Assembly: GCF_963259705.1 (NCBI RefSeq)
Contig: NC_081846.1
Location: 87,122,641-87,186,640, forward strand
Direction of reading: 5' to 3'
From: Myotis daubentonii
Lineage: Eukaryota; Chordata; Mammalia; Chiroptera; Vespertilionidae
Length of the DNA stretch: 64,000 nt
Part shown: piece after piece, positions 20,646 to 31,130 of the stretch
Numbering within the stretch: position 1 is the first letter of the stretch
Layout: each line of letters opens with the position of its first letter
Made by a program: the position numbers and the translations under genes
The notes under the pieces: model-generated
What the model was told of the DNA's origin: nothing
Seen by the model: the letters and a program-made list of their open reading frames with translations, nothing else
The model's database searches: none

Positions 20646-23090
20646 CCTATGGAGTAGATGGCGTCACTGTCAACTCCGGACAGGAAGCTGCACTTGGAGA
20701 GGGTAAGCCTTCCGCCAAGACCTCCAGCTGCTCAGTGGCAGTGCTGGCCGGGGAGCCTCGTCTGCCTGACCCCCGCCAAGCTGCCCCCTCTCAGGAGGAG
20801 GATGTGGCTCCCTTGGGCCAGGCACCCACAGCCCTCTTGGATGGTCCCCATCGTGAGGGTGAACCTTCAGCACCCCCGTATCGATGGCCTGCCCTTCCTT
20901 CATCACAGGCTGTCTCCGCCCTTGGCTTCTGGCCAGTTCGGAGGACTCCCTTCGTTGGGGGGAGTCCCGTGTGTCACCTTGGCCTCTCACATGGCTGGGA
21001 CGCCACACGCATCCTCCCGGACAGCCCTGGCAGGGGAGCCGGAAGCCGAGCTCACCCGCGCACTTGGACGCACAGATCTGGCCTGTGGTGGGGCGGGCGG
21101 AGCCTGAGCTGCGGGCTGGTGTAGGCAGGGCTTCCGGAAGCCTCCCAGGCCGGGGGACAAAGGGCTTCATCGCGTGCGCCTTGGAGAGCTGTGTTGAAAG
21201 GAGGGAAGGCGAACCAGCAGCACACACTACACAGTCACCGGGCTGTGCGCGTGGTGTCATGCGGAGAAACGCCGGAGTGCGGGACAAGCAGGGAGACGTG
21301 CTGCTTCTATCAGGAGGGTGTGGACCTGCAGTTAGAGCAGGACAGCCGTCAGCAACACGGTGCAGGGCTTTGGGCACTGGGTCCCCAGTTCCTTCCCTGA
21401 TCCCCCCCTCCACCTCGGAAAGGCCTCACCGTAGTCTAGAGCAGTTTGCCTTTTAATGGACCGTTCTTGAAAATTAAAACGTCTCAGAGGAGTGACTCTG
21501 TAATGGTAGAGATCCTGGCAGTGAGGAGGGGATTTTAGCCAGTGAGATCTGTCCGGCCCCTTCGAAGATATGAGCAACCAGCGAGGCTGCCCTTTCGTCA
21601 GGCATCGGGGTCAGTTAAAGAACCGTGGCCAGCTGTCTGTGTGGCAGCCATGCGTGGGCTGGCGTGGGGGCCGGAGACGGCTGATCCGGCGCCCTGGGAT
21701 GGCCTCACAGAATGCTCTTACTGGGGCACGGAGTGTGCGCCTGGCAGTGTCGGTGCAGGTGTCACGCAGAGCTGCACTGTCTCCCGGATGCTGTGCTTGC
21801 TGTGGATGCCCAGGCTGACATGGGCACCGGTGGGGCACTGTGCCAGCCTGGGTGGGAGAGCTGGGGAGCACTCCTGAGGCAGCTGGCACCAGCCTTAGCC
21901 TTGGAGGGATAAGCAGGAGTTCATGGGCAGGAGTGGGGGACCAGTGTTCCCGGGGAGAGAGCAGACAGTAGGCCCTCAGGAATGTGCCACCTGAATGGAG
22001 AACCTCATGCTTATGCCAAGTCATGGAGCCCTTAGAACCTCCCTGGCCGCCCCGAGTGGGCAGGTGCTCAGGCCGCAACTGACCCACACAGGGCTGGGCT
22101 GGGGGTCAGGTCACCAGGCTTGGGGGGTGGGGGGGGACTGCCAAGGGGGATGTGAGGGCGTATGGGCTCCTGGGCATGCAGGAGAAGAGCAAGGCTTGGG
22201 AGGGGCTGGGACTGCGCAGGGCAAGGCTCACCCAGGACAGCACAGCGGGCGGGCCTGAGGTGCCTCCCTCCCACCTCGGCACAGAGATGCTCCCGAAGGC
22301 TGGACGCTCCTGTTGGCCACTGGCCGGTGGGTGCTGGCCGGTGGTGCTGGCAGAGTCTGGGGAAAGGAGCCTGGTAGAGGCACAGACAGAAGGGCTGGGT
22401 GTGCGCTTTGCCTGGAAGGCGTGGGGAGGGCCAGGGCTGGGCAAGTCAGAGCAGGGCGCTGCACGAACCGAACCAGGGTGCCAGGCCACCCACCGGCCTG
22501 GTTCTCCCCAGAGCCCTGGGGGGCAGAGCAGCCGCCCTGTATCTGTAGCCAGTCCTCCTCACCCTGCCCTGCCCCTGCCCCAGGCCCAGCGCCACCCATG
22601 GAGCGGGTGGCCTCAGGCCTGGGAGGTTGTTGGTGCTCAGGATACAGTTGCTGGTTCATGGACGCAGGGGGCTTGGGTCCGATGTTTGGATCCTGTCTGC
22701 TCCCCACACGCCAGAGTTCCTGTTTCTACCGATTGTGGCATGGCATGCCTCCCATCTCGTAGACGGGAACGGAGCCCGGAAAGGGGGCACTTCCACAGAG
22801 TTGCACAGGAGTCGGGGTCTAGCTGGGAGTGTGATGTCAGCTGAGGGTGAACTGGTAAGGAGCTTGGGGACAGCCCTTTGCATCACTGGCAAGGGGCTGC
22901 TCGGTGTCTGAGCTGCCTGGCCAGGGGCCTGGACCGGATGACCGTGGAGGCCTTCTGTGGTGCCGGACGCCTGGGTCAGAGGGAGGAGACTGAGGGATGA
23001 GGAAGATGCCGATTGGGCCCTAGAGTAGCTTCTTGTGAGGCAGCCCCCTCATCCCAAGGGTCCTCACCAGGGTTCCAGCAGAGTCCCAGA
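20646..23090. other. mostly unique GC-rich DNA, no gene seen
   Basis: No strong repeat or coding feature. Two moderately AT-rich patches lie near 21440-21540 (ttgccttttaatggaccg) and 21990-22030. Confidence 0.4.
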
Positions 23091-23091
23091 C

Positions 23092-23250
23092 CGCTCCCCC
23101 CCGCCCAGCTCTGAGGGCTTGGGGAGTCCCGGAACCCACCCCCACCAGCTCTGAGGGCTCGGGGAGTCCTGGAGCCCACCCACCCCCAGTTCTGAGAGCT
23201 CGGGGAGTCCCGGAACCTACCCCACGGCTCCGAGGGCTTGGGAGTCCCCT
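23092..23250. repeat. four-copy minisatellite, about 48 bp unit
   Basis: Four diverged copies of (a/g)gctctgagggct(t/c)ggggagtcc plus (c/t)ggaaccca(c)cccc. The third copy reads gttctgagagctcgg; the fourth is cggctccgagggcttggg. Confidence 0.9.
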
Positions 23251-24730
23251 CACCCCCCTCTCGCCCCTCTTAGGGGCTCATTGGAGAGGGGGAGGGTCCT
23301 CCCCGGCAGCCAGCCCAGAACTATCCCACCGCCAGGTGGGGTTCAGGACCTCCCAGCCCTCCTTAGAGAGCCTGTGTGACTTGGGTCACTTGTGCTTGAA
23401 GAGGTGAGATGTGATCTGGGTCTGCACCCCCCCATCCCCCGGCCCCACCTGGTAGAAGCTGTGGTTTGGGTGATGACTGGGAGTGCCACCTGCATGGTGC
23501 CCGGGCCCCACAGTGCCACTCCCGAGCCTGCATCCCCACTGGGAGAAAATAGCCCTTCCGGGTGTGCCGTGGCTCAAACAGCACCTTTGAAGCAACACAC
23601 AGGCACTTTATAAATTCGTCTTGAAGATGGGTGTGCCTGCAGCCACAGGTGCTCAGGGATGTCGTCTTGGGTGCCGAGCACCACGCATAACCGCCTTGCT
23701 CTCGGAGTTCACCCTCTAAGGGGAGGGCTGCGTGTCTAGGCGGGGAGCACTTCTGCCCTGAAGATCTTCATAGCAGTGTGTCCCCCCTGCCTGTGGCAGA
23801 TGTTCCGCTCCCCTGCACCTGTTCCTCAGGCTCCCCACCCAGAGTGCTGAGCTCACAGGGCCACCCTGACCTTGGGGGTGGGGCTGAGGGGCTAAAGAAG
23901 GGGGTCCTTGCAGCTTAGTACCCAAGAGCAGTCTCGCGGTCATCATCTCATCATCGAATGTTGCCCTGCCTGTGTCTGGGGCAGGCGTAAAGGGCACAGG
24001 CCAGGAAACAGGCACGTAAAACACAGTGACGTGGGGGCTTGACCCCAGGGTCATGAGACAGGACGGACCCCTAAGGCCCCTAAGCTCCCTGGCCCGGTGG
24101 CTTGGGGCGGTTGCACTGCAGGGGCAGGGCTGGAGAGTGTGAGCAGCAGACTTGGGTGGGGGCATTGTCCTCAGCTTAACAGGGGAGTGAGCCTGGGGGG
24201 ATAGGGAGGCCGATCCCAAGGTGGGGCCTTGGAGCCGTGAGGGGACTGGACCTGGTTCTGTGGGTCCCTCCCCGCCTTTCCGGTCCTTTTTTCCCCTCTC
24301 AGAGCCTCCTTCCGGGATTTTCTCCACTTGCTGGGCCTTTGTCATTGCTTCTCTTCCTCTGCCCAGTCCTGCATTAGGGACCCTTGCGGGGGCCTCGGTG
24401 CCCTGGTTCCTGGGTGCCAGGCCTGTCCCCCATCTGCCCCGCCCAGCCCTGCGGGGCCTTCCCGCTGCCCGCCGCCTGCAGCCTGCCCAGGGCGGTCTGT
24501 TTTCCCTCCTGGGGCAGAGGCGAAGCTTGTTTTTCTTCCCTGCTCAGGAATCGCGCCTCAGAGACACACAATGCAGCTGTTAAAATATCTGGGTCTGGCT
24601 GGGCGCGCACAGCGAGCCCCTTGTTCTCCTCGGGACAGCAGCCTCCCAGCAGGAGCAGGGGGAGCGTGCCTCTGCTGGCAATGTGCTGGGGGGGCGGGGC
24701 GGCGGTGTGTGACGACGGGGAGACACCCGA
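23251..24730. other. unique GC-rich DNA with an ancient repeat trace
   Basis: The part 23640-23720 (aggtgctcagggatgtcgtc, ttgctctcggagttcaccct) resembles the same old LINE-type repeat as 1985-2125. Otherwise there are no features. Confidence 0.4.
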
Positions 24731-24744
24731 CCCCCCCCCCCCCC
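24731..24744. repeat. poly-C run (14)
   Basis: A pure C homopolymer. Confidence 0.9.
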
Positions 24745-25099
24745 GGCTTCTGTAGCTTCGGGGCTCTCCACGGAGGAAGGGGATGGACAGTGGGTGTTTG
24801 CAATGGAGCAGGATGGCACATTCCGGAAGGATGCCAGCCTGAGACTTTCCACATTAGACTCCAGAGGCAGAGGCCCTGGGGTGGGGGGGGTGGAGGAGGG
24901 TGGAGAGGACGGGGCTGACAGGCTGTCTTGTTCAGTCTCCCACAGGCTTCCTGTCGGGGCTGGCCCCTCGGCACTGCCCGGGACAGGTTTTGTGCCCAGT
25001 GGGCAGGTGGCTGGACGGTCTTGCCCAGGCCGCAGTGATGGTAACGTGGAAACTTTTGAGCGGGGCCCTCACATGTCCAGGCCTGTGCTTTTGAGCCTC
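24745..25099. other. unique GC-rich spacer
   Basis: Nothing recognisable. Confidence 0.4.
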
Positions 25100-25215
25100 A
25101 CCTCAAGGGAGGTGCTGTTGTCATGCCCATTGTACAGGTGAGGAAACTGAGGCTTCGGCCTGGGAAGCTGGCTTTTTCGATAGCTCTGGGTGGGGCCGGG
25201 ATTTGAGGTGAGCTT
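25100..25215 (-). repeat. MIR SINE fragment
   Basis: gtcatgcccattgtacaggt, then gaggaaactgaggcttcgg and ggtggggccgggatttgagg. This is reverse-strand MIR text, diverged. Confidence 0.65.
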
Positions 25216-26249
25216 CCTTCTCCAGCCGGCGCCCTGTGCTCTCGCTGAATGTGCCGGCGTTTCGGCTGCTGCTGTGCCGGGAGGATGGTGGCGCATCAGG
25301 AGGAGCACAGGAGCGCCAGCAGGACCCGGGGGAGCGCATCCGGGCAGCATGCTGGGCTTTCAAGCCTGGCTCCCCCGGGCAGCGCAGAGGTGAAACTGTT
25401 CTGGGCAGCGAAGCAGGGGGATGCCAAGGCCGGGGGACGGGCCTGGCCCTGGTCTTCAGAAAATCACCTCCAGTGCCAGTGGCGTGTCAAGCACGAAGCA
25501 GCTCTTACCCGCACCCTCCCAGAATTAAAAAAATAAAAAGAGCCTCCTGCCAGCTGCAGTCCTCCCGATGCCCACCTCCTCCTACCAGAGGCGCTGCCGC
25601 GGGAGGGCCGCGCGGCTGCTGCTCCGGCCAGCAAGTCAGTGAGTCGGGGGTCATATCTGTGTTTCTGCACAGCGGCAAGCCCAGGGGCTGGGCAATGAGG
25701 GAGCGTCCTTACCTAGAAAGTACACCAGGGAGTGATAAGGTGCACCCGCTGGGAGGGGGTTTTTGCATGGGCCACCCCTTGCCACAGCCAGAGGGTGAGG
25801 GCTTTGCTCCCACCCTCCAGGCCTCTGGTCCAGCCCTCCTGGAAGCAGCTCGGCTGTGGGAGCCGGGCTAGCCGGGCGGTGCAGCAGAACGTCCAAGGCT
25901 AGGAGGCAAGAAGGTGCATTTTTCATAAAATCAGTCTCCCCAGTCTCCACATGCTCATGCCATTCCTGCCCCCGGGGCACCCTTCCCTCTCCTCTCTGTA
26001 GGCCAAGTTCAGGGCCTCTCATTTCCTGCCTTGAGACCAGAGGGCAGATTGGCTGGTCACCTGGAAGTCCCTTCCATGCCACAGGCAGTTGCCCGCCCTC
26101 GTTGAGCCCCCAGGGGCATTGGGTTTCGCTCCTTGGTTGATGTTAGCGTAAGCTGCTGTAGCCTCCGGTGAACTGTACGAACCGTACCTTTTGACACCCC
26201 TGCAATATTCCTTGCACGCCTACATACTCAAAAGCGTTCGGCTGCGATG
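25216..26249. other. unique GC-rich DNA, no gene seen
   Basis: A small A-rich patch (ttaaaaaaataaaaagagcc) lies at about 25523. No feature is supported. Confidence 0.4.
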
Positions 26250-26380
26250 GGAAAGGTATACAATGCGTGGGCTTCAGAACCCAGAGGACCTGCCTGGCCA
26301 CATGTGAGCTCTGTGACTTTGGGGGGGGTGCTTACCCTCTCTGGGCTTGTTTCGTCGTAAAGTGAGGATCACGATATCAG
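26250..26380 (+). repeat. MIR SINE fragment
   Basis: gggcttcagaacccagagga, cacatgtgagctctgtgact, tgcttaccctctctgggctt and cgtcgtaaagtgaggatcac match the MIR order. Confidence 0.75.
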
Positions 26381-27264
26381 CAACTCTGGGTGACCTTGGC
26401 AGGCAGCGTGATCCCCAGGAGAGGCGCTGGCCTGGTGTGGGCGGGCACCCACAGGTGCTGACAGGCTCCCGTCTTTTCTTTCTCTGCTCCCAGTGCAGGG
26501 GACAGCCCTGGGCAGGGACGATGGAGCCTTTCGAGGGGACCCTTCTTCTGAGTCACACAGGATGGAGGGCGCCAGGCGGTATACCATGGGGGACTTGAGA
26601 AGAACGCTATTTCCTGGAATTGTCCTCATCTCCCGCCGGGCAGCAGGTGGGCAGCAGGCTGCGTGCCAAGCCCACGTAGAGACGGGCCTGAGCCATAAGG
26701 AGCAGGTGCTGTGTGCCGGTGCCCCCCACACTAGCCGCGCGTGAGGTTCCTGATCACCGTGGAAGGGAGCCTGGGGTCCTGGCCTGGTCACACATGGGCT
26801 GGCCTTTTCCTCCAGTGTAACCAGGCCAGGATGCCAGGGCTGTTCTGCAGGCTCTGGTTCCCCTTGCCGGTCCTTTCCCCAGGGGCTGTGGGGAACCCCG
26901 GCCTGGGTGGTGCCGGAGGGGCCAGCGGGAGGGCCGAGCCAGGGGACGGGTCTGTGACAGGCTTTCCCGACCCCTCCCTGGTGGCGGGTCAGTTACTGTT
27001 CCCCGAGCGCTCCTGGGGCCCCTGTCGGCGCTGGTGTCTGGGTTTCCTCGGAGCTGGTGTGCCGCCGGCCGCCCGGAGCCGTTCACGTGGGCTTCGGTTT
27101 CACCTACGGAGACAGGCAGGTGGACAAAGAAGTGGAAGCAGGTGCAGCCTAGGCCTGAGGGCCCACCGACGGGTGTGCGGCCAGCGGGGGCCCCTGCTTT
27201 CCCCCCGGGCCTCCCCAGGGAAGTGGCCTTTCTCGGAGAAAGGTGCCTCCTGCAGCGGCCTGAT
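26381..27264. other. unique GC-rich DNA, no gene seen
   Basis: tttctttctctgctcccag ends at about 26493 and could be a splice acceptor, but no confident exon follows it. Confidence 0.4.
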
Positions 27265-27277
27265 GGGGGGGGGGGGG
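27265..27277. repeat. poly-G run (13)
   Basis: A pure G homopolymer. Confidence 0.9.
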
Positions 27278-27880
27278 CTGCTGCTATAGTACATGCCCCC
27301 GACTGTGCTGGGACATGCTCCGTCTCCACCGTGGGAAGCTGGCAGATGCTCCAGATCGCAGGGAGAGGTGGAGGCTCAGAGAGGGGCGTCATGTGGCAGA
27401 GGCACACAGCTGCCGTGACTGCGCCAGCCCAGGCACAAACAGCTCTCCCTTGGGAGAGTAAATGCTCACATCTTTGAAAACGGATTTTTCTGACCCTGCC
27501 GTGAAGGGCCAGCGGAGTGTCCCAGCGAAGTGCAGTCCCAGGGAACCCTCCTCGCCTCACCCATTCCTCTTCCTCCTGCCAGGCGGAGTGAGCGTGGGCT
27601 TGGAGCCAGGTGGGCCAGGGGGCTGGATTGCAGCACGTGTCTGCTCCCTCGTGCCTCCAGCACGGACGTCAGCCCCCTTTGCGTTGATGTGTTGGCCTTT
27701 GCACCGTGGACTGCTGTCCCTTAGGCCGGAACACTGCGGTATGAAACGACGTGGTTGGCGTCTGGCTACTCAGAGAGGATATGGGACGAGTCCTCGGGAC
27801 CTTGGGGCTGGTAGAGACTGAGCGCCCTCCCCTCTTTTCAGTTATAAGATGTTATAATGCTCACGTCCTTTCATCTGATC
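27278..27880. other. unique spacer before the provirus
   Basis: No gene or strong repeat. Confidence 0.4.
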
Positions 27881-27886
27881 CACATT
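27881..27886. repeat. proviral target-site duplication, left copy
   Basis: cacatt here is repeated exactly at 30136-30141, directly outside the two LTRs. Confidence 0.93.
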
Positions 27887-28677
27887 TGCCGGGGTCCAAC
27901 CCCAGCGGGTCCAGGGGTCCCCAAAGGCGTAGACGGAGTCGGCGAAGAAGGAATGACACGGAGACAGCGTTCAGTTGATCAGCAGCCTAGCCAGGATCTC
28001 CAGCCAAGTTCTGGTCTTGATCTCCAGAGAGGCTCTGCTTCGGATCTCCAGCGAGGTTCTGTAGCCATGTTCCCTCGCTAGGTTCTCCAGCCAGGTTCTG
28101 TCCAGGCTCTCCAGTCAGGTTCAGTGTCCAGGTTCCAGTCAGGTTCTCCTGCCAATCTCTGTAGTCAGGTTCAGTCCAGGATCCCTTGCCATGTTCTCCC
28201 GCTAGGCTCTGTCTCTAGGCTCCGAGGCCAGTCCCGGTCCAGGATCCTCTGGCATGCTCTCGTCAGCGAAGTTCTTCTGTCTCTAGGCTCCGTGTAGGTT
28301 CTGTCTTCTGAATTCTGTCTCCTGAGTTCCGAGTCTTTCTGTCTTGTTACAACTGTATTTATACCAGTTGATTCAATCCTATCAATCTCTATTACAAAGG
28401 TTAGGGCGTTTCTTATCTCCATTCCAGGGAGAAAAGATTATGTAGTTTAAGCATGATTGTTCGTAGTTAAAGGGATTAATTACCCGCCTGGCACTTAGTT
28501 GAGGGGTTTTATTCCCTCCCTAACTTCAGGGGAAAATCCCTACCTGGGGATTCAACCTTTCTCGGAGAGGTGACTTTGGTTAAAACACAGCGCCAAGAAG
28601 GTGAGCAAACATATTAAGAAAAGTATGCCATATATGCCAGGTCCCTTGAAACAGCAAGGATGGACCGGCTCCCGGCA
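27887..28677 (-). repeat. 3' LTR with expanded internal repeats (791 bp)
   Basis: On the minus strand it starts tgccgggagccggtcc and carries a TATA-like box (ggtataaatac, plus-strand 28353-28363). The part after the TATA box (plus-strand 28000-28340) is expanded by many variants of ctccag(c/t)(c/g)aggttctg relative to the other LTR. The outer U3 part is nearly identical to that of the 5' LTR. Confidence 0.92.
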
Positions 28678-28700
28678 AATTCCCCCTTTTTTATTTTTTA
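28678..28700 (-). promoter_or_regulatory. polypurine tract next to the 3' LTR
   Basis: On the minus strand the sequence entering the 3' LTR reads taaaaaagggggaatt, then tgccgg. This A-run plus G-run has the composition of a retroviral polypurine tract, the plus-strand primer of reverse transcription. Confidence 0.8.
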
Positions 28701-29017
28701 AAAGCAAGCATTAAAAAGAAAAACCTGAAACGCTCTCTTGTATCCATTTTAAGAGTAAGATTGGCGCTTTCTGCTATTACCTGAGTCCTGATCTATCACC
28801 CCAGGGAGAGCTTGCCAATCCTGCACTTTCCCGGGGTGGAAAGGCTGCAGTGGGGTTAAGGATAAGGCTCCTTGGGCCTACCTTCTCCCATGCCTCTACA
28901 TTTACCTTTCCGGCACCTTTCCTTCCTCAGAAAAGCATGGACGTATTTCTTGTATAAAATGTTCTGCCTGACTGGGAGTAACCTTAATTCCTCTGCTAAT
29001 AAGCATATATGTTAAAA

Positions 29018-29189
29018 GATCAATACGGAGTCTTTTTTCTTTAGACTCAGTATGGCACATCTTCTTAATCTAAAGATCAATACAGAGTCTTCTTTCTTTG
29101 GACTCAGTATGGCACATCTTCTCAATCTAAGAATCAATACAGAGTCTTCTTTCTTTGGACTCAGTATGGCACATCTTCTCAATCTAAGT
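29018..29189. repeat. 57-bp tandem repeat, three copies, inside the provirus
   Basis: Each copy reads gatcaatac(a/g)gagtctt...ctttggactcagtatggcac, then atcttctcaatctaa. The last two copies are almost identical. The frame stays open on both strands (57 = 3 x 19), which explains the open frames here. Confidence 0.93.
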
Positions 29190-29247
29190 TCTGTACTATC
29201 CACCTTCTTACCCTACTTATCCTCTATAGGGGGGTCTGTAGCACCCT

Positions 29248-29541
29248 GGTGGAGTCCTATCCGTCCCAAGTGTGGGGTTCTCAATGGGGGGGGCTTACCT
29301 AAGGGAATCCTGTTCCAGGGGTTCCCAAAGGTGTGGACGGAGTCGGCGAAGACTATCCACCCTCTTCCTACGGTGGAGTCTGATCCGTCCCGAGTGTGGG
29401 GGTTCTCAATGGGGGAGGGGGGCTTACCTAGGGGAATCCTGTTCCAGGGGTTCCCAAAGGTGTGGACGGAGTTGGCGAAGACTATCCACCCTCTTCCTAT
29501 GGTGGAGTCCTATCCATCCCGAGAGTGGGGCTTATGTAGGG
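29248..29541. repeat. 124-129 bp leader repeat of the provirus, 2.3 copies
   Basis: Copies start with ggtggagtc at 29248, 29372 and 29501. Each full copy includes gggaatcctgttccaggggt and ccaaaggtgtggacggagt(c/t)ggcgaag. The latter also occurs in the LTR, so the unit appears to contain duplicated LTR-edge sequence. It sits immediately downstream of the primer-binding site in the minus orientation, i.e. in the untranslated leader where packaging signals normally lie. Confidence 0.9.
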
Positions 29542-29559
29542 GTCCCTGTTCGGGCGCCA
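29542..29559 (-). promoter_or_regulatory. retroviral primer-binding site, tRNA-Lys3 type
   Basis: The plus-strand gtccctgttcgggcgcca is the reverse complement of the 18-base site complementary to the 3' end of tRNA-Lys(UUU). It lies two bases from the right LTR, which fixes the minus orientation. Lys3 priming is known in mouse mammary tumour virus and lentiviruses; the 6-bp duplication and the overall form favour the betaretroviral side. Confidence 0.95.
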
Positions 29560-29561
29560 GA

Positions 29562-30135
29562 TGCCGGGGTCCAGCCCCAGCGGGTCCAGGGGTCCCCAAA
29601 GGTGTGGACGGAGTCGGCGAAGAAGGAAGGACACGGAGGCAGCGTTCAGTTGATCAGCATGGTTGGGTTCTCTTGCCTGGTTCTATTGCCAGGTTCTGTA
29701 GGTTCTCCAGCCAGGTTCAGTCCGGTTCTCTTGCCAATTTCTGTAGTCTTCCAAGCCCCTGTGTTCTTGATTCTGTGTTCTGAGTTCTGAGTGTTTCTGT
29801 CTTGTTACAACTGTATTTATACCAGTTGATTCAATCCTATCAATCTCTATTACAAAGGTTAGGGCGTTTCTTATCTCCATTCCAGGGAGTAAAGATTATG
29901 TAGTTTAAGCATGATTGTTCGTAGTTAAAGGGATTAATTACCCGCCTGGCACTTAGTTGAGGGGTTTTATTCCCTCCCTAACTTCAGGGGAAAATCCCTA
30001 CCTGGGGATTCAACCTTTCTCGGAGAGGTGACCTTGGTTAAAACACAGCGCCAAGAAGGTGAGCAAACATATTAAGAACCGTATGCCATATATGCCAGGT
30101 CCCTTGAAACAGCAAGGATGGACCGGCTCCCGGCA
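29562..30135 (-). repeat. 5' LTR (574 bp)
   Basis: Same ends as the other LTR. TATA-like ggtataaatac in reverse at about 29813-29825. It is about 217 bp shorter than the 3' LTR because it has few of the ctccagccaggttctg-type repeats. No clear AATAAA was found downstream of the TATA box. Confidence 0.93.
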
Positions 30136-30141
30136 CACATT
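30136..30141. repeat. proviral target-site duplication, right copy
   Basis: cacatt, identical to 27881-27886. Confidence 0.93.
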
Positions 30142-30234
30142 GGCAATGCTCCTCACTCCAGGCTCGTTCCTGTGTTTTATCTCATTTCATCTGAAAAATT
30201 ACTTTGTGATAAAGGCAGGGCGGGGGTTTATTAT

Positions 30235-30530
30235 CGCCAGTGTATGTGTGTGTATCTTTCTACACATCCATGTGACTGTGTGCGTCTCTTATGCAATGGT
30301 GTGCCCACACGTGTGGCCGTGTATGTGAGTACATGTATGTGTGGCGTGTGGCCATGTATGCATGTTGACTGTGCATGTGTGCCCAGGAGCACAAGCATGG
30401 CTGTGGATGTGTGGATGTGGTCTGTGGGTGCCTGCATGCATGTGACTGTGGATGTGGTTGTTGCTCTTCGTTGTGTGTGCTCTGTGTGTGCCCACGTGTG
30501 CCTGTGTGTGTGGGGCCTGGGCACGCATGC
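30235..30530. repeat. degenerate TG/ATG-rich tract
   Basis: Interrupted tgtgtg, catgtg and gtggatgtgg patches over about 300 bp. The Cys/Val/His-rich open frames on both strands are by-products. Confidence 0.8.
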
Positions 30531-30765
30531 CACATGGCTGAGATCGGAGAGGAGGGAGGACATGATGGCTGGGGAGGCTGGCTTGCTGGGAGGCAAGGCT
30601 GCGTCTCCTGGAGACCGACTGGCCTGGGAAGCCGCTCCAGTTCCTGTGTCTCACTCGTTAGAGGAGTTCAAAGAAGCCAGGTGGCGGGAGGTGTCTGCGA
30701 TCGCAGGTTTCAGAGAGATTCGCTCATTCTGCTCTGATAATTAATTTATTCTTCAAGTCAGTCTT
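30531..30765. other. unique spacer
   Basis: It ends in an AT-rich patch (ctctgataattaatttattc, about 30733). No gene is seen. Confidence 0.4.
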
Positions 30766-31130
30766 TTTCATCGGAGTTCTTAACCTGTTCTGTGCCGGGG
30801 ACTCCTCCTGGGAATAATGCTGTCAGTGCTGAGAGCAACATACACAGGAGCCAGTAGTACTGCCTGCCGGGAGCAAATGTGCTGCAGTCATACATGTGCC
30901 GGCAGCACCGGCACGGTCAGGGGCTCTGACGACGACCTTTGGTGCAACACCGTGGCGAGCAGGTGCGGGCACATCTGTGACTTGTGCTGGTGGCAGGCTC
31001 ATGGGCACTGCAGTTTGGTGCCCACGTTCATGGCTGAAGGAGACACCAACTTCCAGTTCCAAGTGAACGAAGATAAACATTTATTTTTTCCATTCAGCGG
31101 ATGCAGCCTTGCTTTTTAATGGAAACTTAT
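30766..31130. repeat. possible ancient DNA-transposon relic
   Basis: The phrases gttcttaacctgttctgtgc, cggggactcctcctgggaat and aatgctgtcagtgctgagag resemble an old hAT-type repeat reading 'ttaacctt..tgtgtcatggacccc ... cagaataatg'. The family is not certain. Confidence 0.35.

Larger units (their letters stand above)
27887..30135 (-). mobile_element. ERV2-type (betaretrovirus-like) proviral remnant, gutted
   Basis: Two direct LTRs (27887-28677 and 29562-30135) begin tgccg and end cggca on either strand. They are flanked by a perfect 6-bp duplication, the length produced by betaretrovirus-like (ERV2/ERVK) integrases. The element is oriented on the minus strand: the right LTR is the 5' LTR with the primer-binding site beside it, and the purine-rich tract lies beside the left LTR. 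Only about 0.88 kb of internal sequence remains, made largely of leader-type tandem repeats. No gag, protease, polymerase or envelope similarity is visible, so it could move only with help from other elements. It may be a deletion derivative or a copy from a short non-autonomous family. The LTRs differ at about 4 of roughly 330 alignable bases in their shared part, so the insertion is fairly young. Confidence 0.93.

Noticed and set aside
26475..26600. Coding exon after the acceptor-like tract at 26493
   Set aside because: No donor with a consistent frame and no recognisable protein; the pyrimidine tract alone is weak evidence.
29052..29790. 172- and 243-codon frames inside the provirus
   Set aside because: They read through the 57-bp and 124-129 bp tandem repeats into the LTR and show no retroviral protein motif.
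30235..30530. Cys-rich small protein (121 codons)
   Set aside because: Comes from a TG/ATG-rich simple repeat open on both strands.
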